Shown piece by piece: positions 35,901-42,845 of a stretch of 64,000 bases of DNA. Both the position numbers and the translations under genes were made by a program. Position 1 is the first letter of the stretch. Every line of letters begins with the position of its first letter. Source of the stretch: JBMDXK01 sp048594375 (GTDB lineage: Bacteria > Pseudomonadota > Alphaproteobacteria > Rhizobiales > Methylopilaceae); NCBI GenBank assembly GCA_048594375.1, contig JBMDXK010000005.1:33784-97783 (forward strand). The letters run 5' to 3'. The notes beneath the pieces are model-generated. The model was given only the letters and a program-made list of their open reading frames with translations, made no database searches and was not told the DNA's origin.

Positions 35901-37482
35901 TATCACCTGCGGCTTGCCCGTGTGCGAGCGCCGTTGATTCTGTGCCGTTTCCAAAAGCCGCTGTGGCCTGTGCAAGCTCGTGTGCGGTGTTTCCAATGAA
36001 CACGGCACGCTGGTCAAGCGAGTCGCGGCAGTGCAGAGCCGTTGCCGCCAATGTCCGTACAGCCGTGTCGCTTTTTTTGTCCAGCACGTTGGAGAATTGT
36101 GCGGCGCGTTGTTGCAGTGCTTCGGGCTTGGCGGCGGAAAGCGCCAGCACAAGCGGTTTGTTGGAATGGGTTTCAACGGGCGCGTTAAAGCGGGGCGTGA
36201 TAACGGCTGCATCGGGGTCGGCCAGCACCACATGGGCATTGGTACCGCCGAAGCCGAACGAGTTCACACCCGCAAGCCGGGCGCTGATGGAGCGCGGCGC
36301 AAGCAGAATGGGTTGCTGAGCAACCTTGAGATTGAGAGTGTTAAAGTCAATATCAGGGTTAAGAGTGTCAACATGCAGTGTTGCTGGCAGCAGATTGTGC
36401 TCCAGTGCAAGCATGGCCTTGAGCAAGCCAACCAGACCGGAGGCGGGTTCAAGGTGACCCACGTTGCTTTTTGCGGAGCCTATTGGCAAGGGCGCGCTGC
36501 GTTTTTGTCCGAGAACATCACCGATGGCTAGTGATTCGATAGGATCCCCGACACGCGTTCCGGTTCCGTGGGCTTCAACAAACGCCACGTCGTCAGGATT
36601 GAGGTTGTTTTCGGTATAAACTTGTTGCAGCAGTGCTTTTTGTCCTTCAACAGAAGGAAGAGACATGCCAACGGTGCGGCCATCCTGATTAATGCCGGAG
36701 GCCATGATTTTTGCGTAGCTGCGTTGCCCTTGGCGTGCCGCTACATCTTCCCGTTGCAAAATAAGTGCAACTCCGCCTTCACCGCGCACATAGCCGTCAG
36801 CGGAGGCATCGAAGGCGCGGCACAGCCCTTGGGGAGAAAGCATATTGGCCTGTGAGAAGCCGATGAAGGAAAGCGGCCCCATAAGAATATTGACGCCGAC
36901 AACAACGGCAGTCTCCACGCGGCCTGAACGAATCGCCTCAACGGCTTCATGAAATGCCACCAGAGCAGAAGAACACGCGGTATCAATGATGAAACTAGGA
37001 CCATGCAGGTCGAAGATATAGGAAATGCGGTTGGCGATAATGGAAAGCGTATTGCCTGTGGCGTAATAAGCATCAAGGCTGGCAGGGTCGGCGGAAAATT
37101 GTCCGGCATGGTCGAGAGCTGATGCGCCCACAAAGACTCCCACATCCTTTCCGGCGATGCTTTTTGCGGGGATTGCGGCATCCTCCAAAGCTTCCCAGAC
37201 AAGTTCGAGCGCCAGACGCTGTTGTGGATCCATTTGTTCGGCTTCCCGTGGGGAAATGCCAAAGACAGATGGGTCAAAATCATGGATATGATCAAGCAGT
37301 GCGGCTGCGGGGGCATAAGTGCGCCCTGGCATGGTTTTGGTCGGGTGTTGGTATTTTTTCAGTGACCAGCGGCTGGAATCGAGCGGTTTGACGCTGCATT
37401 GTCCTGCGTTAAGCAGGTTCCAGAATTCTTCAACGCTAGCAGCGCCGGGTAACCGGCAAGAGCGTCCAATAATGACCGCCAT
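29995..37482 (-). CDS. Highly reducing type I polyketide synthase, KS-AT-DH-(MT)-ER-KR-ACP
   Basis: A 2495-residue single-module synthase. The ketosynthase spans about 1-420, with Cys170 in DTACSSA, His305 in EAHGTGT and His343 in NVGH. The acyltransferase spans about 530-830, with Ser623 in GHSVGE and YPFHS at 724-728, suggesting malonyl-CoA. The dehydratase spans about 895-1170, with His927 (HVVSGTIVVP) and Asp1089. A methyltransferase-like region about 1240-1560 keeps motif I (VELGAGAGG at 1384-1392). The enoylreductase spans about 1740-2065 (HGGAGGVGLAALQ near 1888). The ketoreductase spans about 2080-2330 (GGFSGLGLE, Tyr2233). The carrier protein has Ser2402 in GMDSL. There is no thioesterase. 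This is the fungal-style iterative order, expected to give a saturated chain. The N-terminus begins right at the KS. The next two genes are translationally coupled. Confidence 0.95.
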   Translation of the reverse strand: MAVIIGRSCRLPGAASVEEFWNLLNAGQCSVKPLDSSRWSLKKYQHPTKTMPGRTYAPAAALLDHIHDFDPSVFGISPREAEQMDPQQRLALELVWEALEDAAIPAKSIAGKDVGVFVGASALDHAGQFSADPASLDAYYATGNTLSIIANRISYIFDLHGPSFIIDTACSSALVAFHEAVEAIRSGRVETAVVVGVNILMGPLSFIGFSQANMLSPQGLCRAFDASADGYVRGEGGVALILQREDVAARQGQRSYAKIMASGINQDGRTVGMSLPSVEGQKALLQQVYTENNLNPDDVAFVEAHGTGTRVGDPIESLAIGDVLGQKRSAPLPIGSAKSNVGHLEPASGLVGLLKAMLALEHNLLPATLHVDTLNPDIDFNTLNLKVAQQPILLAPRSISARLAGVNSFGFGGTNAHVVLADPDAAVITPRFNAPVETHSNKPLVLALSAAKPEALQQRAAQFSNVLDKKSDTAVRTLAATALHCRDSLDQRAVFIGNTAHELAQATAAFGNGTESTALAHGQAAGDNLPTAFVYTGNGSQWAGMGQRFYAASATFRKKFDAIDVVFSKLSGWSLREKMQAKDLAAQLKRAEIAQPLIFALQSAATEALKVRGLVPHAVLGHSVGEIAAAEASGALSLDHAVAVIHARSVHQEIAFGSGTMAAARLSAEKARELIADSGCHDLEIAAVNSGQSVTVSGTRESIEKLAEFGKKQRTPVRILDLEYPFHSALIDGVREPLLASLANLEPHNSTIPFISTVTGTVMGGEKLDASYWWQNVREQVQFEASIKTALGLGMRAFIEIGPRAILQSYLRENLGEENIKGALLSCTDHDTPEGINPALKTLAHAFVAGAAIAKDAFVGAAPLTPAPLPHYPWQRTRFASHRSVEGHALFGAPEHEHPLIGERTQGDVPVWFADIDPHLVPYLRDHVVSGTIVVPGAALVEMALAAGCSLLNTEKIMVQDFEILHALTLDETATRTLQVRIAPESRVVEILSRQRLQTDGWTLHATGRIAALPTGATLPEAIDREAWAAMDWQNTQPLYKQAGALGLAFGSAFQRLQRVARQGNTLFTELAAHELPHKGYGLHPTDLDGAYQSLMALFADSAASENHNLVYLPTRMGQVRLFAAQRHVAYATVILNKHSTASILADFHLYDTDGNCVALVRGARFKAATLQKPFRLERVFLNTEWDTVASNDDAVIPSIEAVAQHIHDRGLTTSSPEASEAALLFDAFAVQAAGEALETLADQPDFTLEGLLASNKVHSSALPLYYTLMQHLENHQRLHKTASGTRLLSAEGGVDADLVLRTILADYPQHGTIALMANRMAKLLPEILANGVEQWEHTSPFSSATALHAQTSAPFAQESFDALTLTLENMLAAWPEHQPLRIVELGAGAGGLTHTLARYLDDPRLSITVTDPDPATVQRLTLHYSGHAGFCFQTFSLNDDAATSLPPHDMAVAGNSLSGLLRDAGSALALCNALNPDALLLAIEKQPSALQDLLHAADSHWLSASTVAELPIGQLRSVEDWAITLQQAGLAVHVAPLDGEEIPASFIVAQRPAVAETVIEKTTHERSFALLHSAPWADTLGSHLQEHGINADENASDLIYPIAFLKDNTVEALTETLEILRTLLPKAHDAGQRLWLLTRGAYGDASSPDAHNPMAAAVTGFARVAANEFKGLDLRVVDAVPGLDAEELCARFAAEIATPRADREIHIAEENIRVPRMRTRFPWEKNSADVPLNGNPLQGQKLSFGASAGLDELRWQSVDVPQPANDEVLIAVKATGLNFRDVMWAMGLLPEEALEDGFSGPTLGLEVAGIVEAVGANVTNVKAGDAVIAFSAGGFATHTITNAAAVAPLPNGLSFEAAATVPVAFITAWYALVELGRLKAGETVLIHGGAGGVGLAALQIALNRGATVIATAGNDEKRALLRSAGAHYVFNSRDTRFVDAVMDVTDGNGVDVVLNSLSGDAMEYSIGLVKPFGRFLELGKRDYYANTRIGLRPFRRNVSYFGIDADQLFAFDAERANGWFTDIVALFNEGSLTALPYRCFEAIDAIDAFRLMQKSGHVGKIIITPPEKLAHVRGEKRFTASAEGTHIITGGFSGLGLETAHWLADNGARHIALISRSGDTTPEGKDAVASLKAKGVNVAAIACDNADADALGKAFAGLRNTMPPIKGVIHAAMVLDDGLLMNLDAERFRNVMRPKIAGADNLDALTTDDALDYFVVYSSITTVIGNPGQANYVAANAYLESLMRKRRAAGKAGLAVGWGALGDVGYLARQKDVQDKLARKLGTYTLAASDALASLSVILANASLDAKEAAVFVAPLDWAAAQRELAILNTPTYAEILHDVDTTSLDCGDTVDLRALLAEKSSIEARTIVANLLGAEVAHILKLPSSDIDIQKPLMQLGMDSLMALELRLNVEKRFTIDLPLVSMSDQTTLFTLAAPIVSRVMNSDTYSEEDSTISDAENTLLSHHITEDMDAGDIDALRKAIQHNDGIRTQKAV

Positions 37483-37832
37483 TGTACAACACTTTCCAGA
37501 TATATTTCCCCGAAGCTTACATGTTCGGGTGCAAAGAAATAATTCTTGCGCAGTTCAGCCAGCCTCTGGAACAAGAGACCTTTCCAGCTATCCATTGCAT
37601 CTATTTAGCGTGTAAGCATAGGTTAATGCAATCCTGATGAGGGTTATAAGAACAAATAAGAATACAAGTGCTACTGCAATAATGTGGCAAAAGAACGCAA
37701 ATCACTGTGCTAAAGGCCATTCCTTTTTGGATTGCAGCATCCCCATCAAGGGCGCGATCTGTTTCATTATGGTTTTCTTGGGTAACATTTTTAAAAGCGT
37801 AATTTATTTTTTGGGGATTTGTATCCAATTTG

Positions 37833-37849
37833 GTTAATTTTATATTAAC
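37833..37849. promoter_or_regulatory. Dyad GTTAAT-N5-ATTAAC upstream of the PKS operon
   Basis: A perfect 6-bp inverted repeat spaced by 5 nt in AT-rich DNA. It could be a regulator site; the simple AT sequence makes chance occurrence quite possible. Confidence 0.3.
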
Positions 37850-37987
37850 AAGCGAGACGAATCATGTGTAACATTACAACCAGTGATTGACGGCTCAAGA
37901 GAAAAAAGAACATTTAGCTGCGCAATCATTTTGTAAACGCAATGCCCATTTCACACCCTGTATGCGTCTGCATTTGTAAAATAATGA

Positions 37988-38006
37988 TTATTGTTAGCAA
38001 TAACAG
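37988..38006. promoter_or_regulatory. Candidate GntR/LacI-family operator
   Basis: TTGTTAGCAATAACAG contains TGTTA-N4-TAACA, the arrangement of E. coli GntR operators (ATGTTA-N4-TAACAT type), flanked by a further symmetric TTATTG/CAATAA. It lies 158 bp before the LacI-family start and about 510 bp before the PKS start, so the regulator may control itself and the PKS operon. Confidence 0.45.
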
Positions 38007-38163
38007 CTATCATCAGCATTTTTTTTTAATAAATGGCTTAATTTGGTTTTCAGCGCTGGTTGTGACCTCAAGGGTTTGTCCTGAGATGGCGTAACGTCTG
38101 CCGCTAAAAGCGTTATAAGCCGAGTTCAGAAAAATAATCATTAATATTAGGGGCAATGGCATA

Positions 38164-39204
38164 ATGTCACGAAGGGATCAAATAACTTCGACGAGCAATT
38201 TAACGATGGCTGATGTGGCGCGTTTGGCAGGCGTTTCGGCTATGACGGTATCGCGTGCATTAAGAACGGGAAGCCCGGTTTCTCCCAGCACGCGCCGCCG
38301 TATTCTGGAAGTGGTCGATAACATCGGTTATGTACCGGATGGGGCAGCCGGTGCATTATCGTCACGGCGTTCAGGTTTTGTAGCAGTATTGGTGCCATCC
38401 ATTGTGCAGCCCGGTTTTGCAGAAACCGCACGCGGCTTGGCAGATACATTAGCAGCACAGCATTTGCAGGTTTTGTTGGGCTATACCGATCATAATCTGG
38501 AACGCGAGGAAAAAACGGTAGAAATCATGCTGCGCCGCCGTCCCGAGGCTATTGTTGTCACCGGCGGCAAGCACACAGCGCGTACCCGTCGTCATTTGGA
38601 AAATGCGCGCATTCCTGTTGTGGAAATGTGGGGTGAACCGCAACACCCGATAGACAGCGTTGTGGGTCTTTCCTTTACAAGCGCTGCCGTATCCATGGTG
38701 AAGGCATTAGCGCAAAAAGGCTATAAAAACATTGGATTTATTGGCAGTGCGCCGGAGCGAGATGTGCGCGGCGATGAATTGTATGAGGGTTATTGCCGCG
38801 CTTTGAAGGCTGGTCATCTAGGCGGGCCACGTGCGATTCGCCATGGCGGGCCGGAAATGGGGCCGGAGCATGGAGCGCGGGGTATTGTGCAGTTAATGGC
38901 GGCGCATCCTGAAACCGATGTGGTGATCTGTACATCGGATGTTGTGGCCTATGGTGCGATAACAGAATGCAGTCGCCGAGGTTGGAGCGTGCCGGAAAAG
39001 GTAGCGATAGCGGGTTTTGGCGATCATGAAATTGGCCGTTTTTGCACGCCAGCGCTTACAACCGTATCGGTAAATTGTTACGGTGTGGGTGTTGAGGTAG
39101 GCAAGCTGGTGCTTTCCAATCTCGATTCGGTGCGCCGTCATAAAACGCCGGCATCTTCCTTGGTTCATATGGATTTTTACATTGTAGAGCGCGCCAGCAC
39201 CTGA
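38164..39204 (+). CDS. LacI-family transcriptional regulator, GntR (gluconate)-like
   Basis: The 346-residue protein has a LacI-type helix-turn-helix at residues 14-60 (LTMADVARLAGVSAMTVSRALR, given in outline) and a periplasmic-binding-protein-like sensor domain. Sequence character in the core (PSIVQPGFAETARGLAD, VVEMWGEPQHPIDSVVG, IGFIGSAPERDVRG) is close to gluconate-operon repressors. No gluconate genes are adjacent; instead it diverges from the PKS operon, with a GntR-like operator in between. Control of the PKS operon is inferred from position only. Confidence 0.87.
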   Translation: MSRRDQITSTSNLTMADVARLAGVSAMTVSRALRTGSPVSPSTRRRILEVVDNIGYVPDGAAGALSSRRSGFVAVLVPSIVQPGFAETARGLADTLAAQHLQVLLGYTDHNLEREEKTVEIMLRRRPEAIVVTGGKHTARTRRHLENARIPVVEMWGEPQHPIDSVVGLSFTSAAVSMVKALAQKGYKNIGFIGSAPERDVRGDELYEGYCRALKAGHLGGPRAIRHGGPEMGPEHGARGIVQLMAAHPETDVVICTSDVVAYGAITECSRRGWSVPEKVAIAGFGDHEIGRFCTPALTTVSVNCYGVGVEVGKLVLSNLDSVRRHKTPASSLVHMDFYIVERAST

Positions 39205-39258
39205 AGGAGTGCGCACCATGAACCCCTTCACAGTGTGAGAGAGGTTATTTATCGGTGG

Positions 39259-39301
39259 TAGAGCGAAGAAGCCACGATTATTATGGCATATGTTCGCTCT
39301 A
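39259..39301 (-). repeat. Palindromic repeat, family B, copy 1
   Basis: Outer arms TAGAGCGAA / TTCGCTCTA with a nested GCCA/TGGC pair in the loop. Its reverse complement resembles the element at 45456 (shared ATAGNGCGAACATA-type outer part and GCCAT core). It lies between the convergent regulator and NDUFA9-like genes, 12 nt past the stop of the latter, and could stabilise or end transcripts. Confidence 0.6.
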
Positions 39302-39312
39302 TAAAATTATGA

Positions 39313-40311
39313 TTATCCTGCGACAGGCCTTTTGAATTGGCCAGTTTTGCGGAAGCGATAAAGATATTCCGGCACCATGCTTTCCAGAGCGGTAGCTTCA
39401 ATGCCGCATCCGCCTAGCGTGCGGTGTTCGTCTCTTGCATTTTGGGATACTACATTGTCTTTTTCCAGCAGAATAACCTGATCGGGTGTTAAAGGCTTTC
39501 CGGGAATAAGCTGGGCTAAGGTTGCAAAAAGACGCGCTGCAAAGAAGGGAAGAGGCAGCAGCAGACGCTTACGTTCCGTAATTTTGAGGACAAATTCCAT
39601 AATGTCTTTGAAGGTAAGTGTTTGGTTACCGCCCAATTCATAGGTTGTTCCTGCTTTTAACTCACCATTGCCACCTTTAACCGCCATTTTTGCCACATCA
39701 CCCACAAATACGGGTTCAAAGCGTGTATCGCCGCCGCCAATCAGCGGTAGGGCGAGTGAAATCCGGGCCATCGCGGCAAAGCGGTTGAAAAAATCATCTT
39801 CTGGGCCAAAAACCACAGAGGGGCGCAAGATGATAGCGCGAGGGAAGTGTTCGAGAACGGTCTGTTCACCGAGCGCTTTGGTGCGTGCATACGCGGAGGC
39901 TGATTCGGCATCGGCTCCCAGCGCGGAAATATGCACAAGCTGTGCAACGCCTGCGGCGGCGGCAGCGCGCGCAATCACTTGAGCGCCGGAATAATGGATG
40001 TTCTGGAAGCTTTGTTGCCCACTGCCGTGCAATACCCCCACGAGATTGATAACAGCGTGCGCACCCTTTACAGCAGCGTGAACAGAGTCCGGAAAGCGCA
40101 GATTCGCCTGAATGGCTTGTATCTGGCCAACGGTACCGAGAGGTTGCAAGAATGCGGCAAGGTCTGGACGGCGCACAGCAACCCTGATACGCCATCCTTG
40201 AGCAGCCAGTTCCCGCACAACGTGTCGGCCAAGGAATCCTGAGCCTCCAAATACGGTAACAACGCGGTCTGCTGGCAAGGAGTGTGAAAGGGAGGAAAGG
40301 GTCATTTGCAA
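39313..40311 (-). CDS. NDUFA9/CerR-like NAD(P)-binding reductase (extended SDR)
   Basis: The 332-residue protein is an atypical extended short-chain dehydrogenase: the nucleotide-binding VTVFGGSGFLGRHVV near residues 18-32, AVINLVGVLHG, VHISALGADAESASAYARTK, and RPSVVFGPEDDFFNRFA. These are typical of the NDUFA9 (complex I 39-kDa) family, which in alphaproteobacteria also includes the ceramide reductase CerR of Caulobacter. The catalytic YxxxK appears as YARTK. Two readings are possible: a complex I-associated protein, or a reductase acting with the nearby oxoamine synthase and acyltransferase. It is not in the PKS operon. Confidence 0.82.
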   Translation of the reverse strand: MQMTLSSLSHSLPADRVVTVFGGSGFLGRHVVRELAAQGWRIRVAVRRPDLAAFLQPLGTVGQIQAIQANLRFPDSVHAAVKGAHAVINLVGVLHGSGQQSFQNIHYSGAQVIARAAAAAGVAQLVHISALGADAESASAYARTKALGEQTVLEHFPRAIILRPSVVFGPEDDFFNRFAAMARISLALPLIGGGDTRFEPVFVGDVAKMAVKGGNGELKAGTTYELGGNQTLTFKDIMEFVLKITERKRLLLPLPFFAARLFATLAQLIPGKPLTPDQVILLEKDNVVSQNARDEHRTLGGCGIEATALESMVPEYLYRFRKTGQFKRPVAG

Positions 40312-40479
40312 CCTGCCGATCTGAATGATTCAAGGAACAGTTATGGGCTTACCATGGCAAAATATTTATTTCCAGAACATCCTGATGGTGGAATGTTACG
40401 GATTCCACAAAAATAATGTGATGTGCCCTGTTTATGGCATTGACAGCGGGGGGAACAACCCGTTAAGAACACAGCATAT

Positions 40480-40566
40480 GCCCAGATGGCGGAATTGGTA
40501 GACGCGCTAGCTTCAGGTGCTAGTAATCGCAAGGTTGTGGAGGTTCGAGTCCTCTTCTGGGCACCA
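40480..40566 (+). tRNA. tRNA-Leu (anticodon CAG)
   Basis: An 87-nt class II tRNA. The acceptor arm GCCCAGA pairs exactly with TCTGGGC, the D-arm begins GGCGGAATTGGTAGACGCG, and the anticodon stem CTAGC/GCTAG encloses TTCAGGT with anticodon CAG. A long variable arm and the TTCGAGT T-loop follow, then discriminator A and an encoded CCA. The long variable arm plus CAG anticodon give leucine, reading CUG. Confidence 0.96.
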
Positions 40567-40828
40567 ACGCTTTTTACTTCTCTTGTCAAAGAAGTTAAGT
40601 TCCAGCCATACCACCCCCCTTTATAATTTAGGCTGCAATACTCTGGCGTGTGTCAGGGATGTAATTCGCTGCAAATAACTTGAATAGTGCTGTTATCTTC
40701 GATAATAAGGTTGTGTATTGATGGAAGAGCTTTGCTGAGTGCAAGCTTTACGCCAACCTTCCGACTGCTGTTTTCTTTCCCGTGAGAGAAAGGATGGCAA
40801 GGCTGCTCTTGAGAAAAGTTTAATTTTA

Positions 40829-41443
40829 ATGGCTATTACCCTGCACAAAGGCGATCTTCCTGACAACATAGTTTTTTCAGGCGCAGTTGCAATTGATACG
40901 GAAACCATGGGGCTTAACCCGCACCGTGACCGGCTGTGCCTCATTCAGCTATCGGGTGGCGATGGCACCGCGCATTTGGTGCAGATTGCACCTGGACAAA
41001 CATCCGCTCCCAATTTGGAAAAACTGTTGCGTGATCGCAGTGTGGCCAAAATTTTCCACTATGCTCGTTTTGATCTGGCCGTTTTATTTAAAACTTTCGG
41101 GGTGATGGCCGAGCCGGTATGGTGTACCAAAATAGCATCGCGGCTGGTGCGCACCTATACAGATCGCCATGGTTTGAAAGATTTGACCCGCGAAATGCTT
41201 GGCGTCGAAATTTCCAAGCAGCAACAGTCTTCGGATTGGGGCAGTGAAAAACTCAGTGAGGCGCAAATGGCCTATGCCGCATCCGATGTTTTGCATCTTC
41301 ACGCATTGCGCGAGAAATTACAGGAACGCTTAGTGCGGGATGGCCGCACAGCTTTTGCAGAAGCCAGTTTTGCTTATCTCCCTATCCGGGCAGCGTTGGA
41401 TCTTACCGGATTTGCAGAAGACGACATTTTCGCGCATTCTTGA
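40829..41443 (+). CDS. rnd: Ribonuclease D (short form)
   Basis: A DEDDy 3'-5' exoribonuclease domain of about 204 residues, acting in tRNA 3' trimming in E. coli. Motifs are AIDTETMGLNPHRDRLCLIQLS (Exo I, given in outline), FHYARFDLAVL (Exo II) and the YAASDVLHLHAL segment (Exo III with tyrosine). It lacks the C-terminal HRDC domains of E. coli RNase D, as usual for alphaproteobacterial short forms. I chose the ATG at 40829, with an upstream GAGAAAAG, over the longer frame from a GTG at 40739, because the domain starts there. It lies 4 nt before lptC. Confidence 0.9.
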   Translation: MAITLHKGDLPDNIVFSGAVAIDTETMGLNPHRDRLCLIQLSGGDGTAHLVQIAPGQTSAPNLEKLLRDRSVAKIFHYARFDLAVLFKTFGVMAEPVWCTKIASRLVRTYTDRHGLKDLTREMLGVEISKQQQSSDWGSEKLSEAQMAYAASDVLHLHALREKLQERLVRDGRTAFAEASFAYLPIRAALDLTGFAEDDIFAHS

Positions 41444-41447
41444 CCCC

Positions 41448-42221
41448 ATGACATTTTTATCGCCTTCATTACAGCCCGCCGTGGGCAGCCCTGTTGATCT
41501 GGAAACCCGCAATCGCGCTCACCGGGCAGCGAAACAGCATTCTGTGCGCGTGAAGCAATTGCGCCGAGCTTTGCCGATTCTTACGGTGCTTATTGGCATT
41601 GGTTTTTTTGCCACGATGCTGCTGGATTCCCGTATGGCGCTCACCAGCCAAGGCTCTGTGGATGATCTGGGTGTGGCCGGTGCCAGCATTACGATGGAAA
41701 ATCCGAAGTTAACGGGTTTCAGTAAATCCAGCCGCCCCTATGAAATTCTTGCAACCCGTGCCGAGCAAAGCCTTCAAGAACCCAATAGGGTTACCCTTTC
41801 AGAGCTTGATGCCAAAATTGAAACCGGCAGCAGCGGAATGACACGGCTGACCGCTCCGCGTGGCCGCTTTGAAACCCAGAAACAACAGCTTTTTTTGGAT
41901 GAAAACGTCACCATTCGCAGTGATAAGGGTGATATGGCTGATTTGCGCAATGCGGAAGTGGATCTTGAAGCAGGAAACATTGTCACCCGCTTGCCGGTGC
42001 GTATCAAAATTGGCCAGACGCAGTTATCTGCTGATACCATGCAGGTGCTGAAAAACGGTGACCAGATTATTTTTGACGGGAAAGTGCGCATGACCATGCA
42101 CCCGCGGCAGGATGAGCCTATAGCGGAACCCCCATCCGATATGCTACATATTGCGCCAAATAACGGTACCGGCACTCCGGTGCCTGCTGATGCGACAATA
42201 CCAGAAGGAACACCCGAGTGA
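41448..42221 (+). CDS. lptC: Lipopolysaccharide export protein LptC
   Basis: LptC is the bitopic inner-membrane protein that passes LPS from LptB2FG to LptA. The 257-residue protein has one membrane helix (about residues 45-63, PILTVLIGIGFFATMLL) and a periplasmic beta-jellyroll with the MENPKLTGF and DVDAK-like SELDAKIETG segments typical of alphaproteobacterial LptC. The start is the ATG at 41448, 4 nt after rnd; a longer open frame reads back into rnd and is not believed. It overlaps lptA by 4 nt (GTGA). Confidence 0.9.
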   Translation: MTFLSPSLQPAVGSPVDLETRNRAHRAAKQHSVRVKQLRRALPILTVLIGIGFFATMLLDSRMALTSQGSVDDLGVAGASITMENPKLTGFSKSSRPYEILATRAEQSLQEPNRVTLSELDAKIETGSSGMTRLTAPRGRFETQKQQLFLDENVTIRSDKGDMADLRNAEVDLEAGNIVTRLPVRIKIGQTQLSADTMQVLKNGDQIIFDGKVRMTMHPRQDEPIAEPPSDMLHIAPNNGTGTPVPADATIPEGTPE

Positions 42222-42817
42222 GAGCTGCCAGCCCTTTACGATTTTTAGCCGCAGCAATAGTGTGTGCAGTGGTCACCACGCCGGCAGCAGCGCAATCGGT
42301 AACAACCGCCTTTGAAGGCTTCAACGGACGCTCAAACGCACCGGTGAACATTGAAGCGGATCGCCTTGAAGTGCTCGAAAAAGACGAAGCGGCCATTTTT
42401 ACTGGCAATGTTGTCGTGGTGCAGGGCGAATCCACACTGCGCGCTTCCAAACTCACCATTTATTATGTGGGGCAAGCCACGCAGGAGGCGGATAAAAAAC
42501 AACCGCAGGCACCTGTGCAGGGTTCATCCAAAAATGAAAACAGTCCATTGCCAACCGGACGCGACATTCGCCGGCTGGAAGCCGATGGCAATGTGATTGT
42601 GGTTTCCAAAGAACAGCGGGCAACAGGCAACAAGGGTGTGTTTGATATGCGCTCCAATACCGTAGTTCTTTCGGGCAATGTGGTGGTGAGCCAAGGGCAG
42701 AACGTGTTGCGTGGCGCCCGCTTGCTGGTGGATCTAACCGCCCAGACATCTCGACTGGACAGCGCAGGCGGTGGTGGACGTGTCCAAGGTCTTTTTTTGC
42801 CAGGTAATCGCAATTAG
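42218..42817 (+). CDS. lptA: Lipopolysaccharide transport periplasmic protein LptA
   Basis: LptA forms the periplasmic bridge for LPS. The 199-residue protein has a signal peptide (RFLAAAIVCAVVTTPAAAQ, cleavage near residue 26) and an OstA-like domain with PVNIEADRLEVLEKDEAAIFTG in outline and later DMRSNTVVLSGNVVVSQGQN, the repeated beta-strand pattern of the family. The start is GTG at 42218 overlapping lptC as GTGA. A poorly conserved Gln-rich insertion (about 90-110) interrupts the domain. Confidence 0.93.
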   Translation: MRAASPLRFLAAAIVCAVVTTPAAAQSVTTAFEGFNGRSNAPVNIEADRLEVLEKDEAAIFTGNVVVVQGESTLRASKLTIYYVGQATQEADKKQPQAPVQGSSKNENSPLPTGRDIRRLEADGNVIVVSKEQRATGNKGVFDMRSNTVVLSGNVVVSQGQNVLRGARLLVDLTAQTSRLDSAGGGGRVQGLFLPGNRN

Positions 42818-42845
42818 TATTGTAAATGTGTAAGGAATCGTTGGC

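Larger units (their letters stand above)
37483..38163. other. Divergent PKS/regulator intergenic region
   Basis: A 681-bp AT-rich stretch between the PKS start and the LacI-family gene. It holds two dyads that could be operators: 37833-37849 and 37988-38006. A 78-codon minus-strand frame (37359-37595) overlaps the PKS start out of frame. A fragment resembling the family A repeat core (GAAAAATAATCATTAA) lies near 38128. Promoters for both genes must lie here, but no convincing -35/-10 pair can be placed. Confidence 0.5.

Noticed and set aside
27466..40311. Horizontal transfer island for the PKS operon
   Set aside because: No integrase, tRNA-adjacent repeat or insertion sequence was found; the tRNA-Leu at 40480 is intact and no duplicated 3' end was seen. 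Composition looks GC-richer than the origin-proximal genes, but so do argG through divL.
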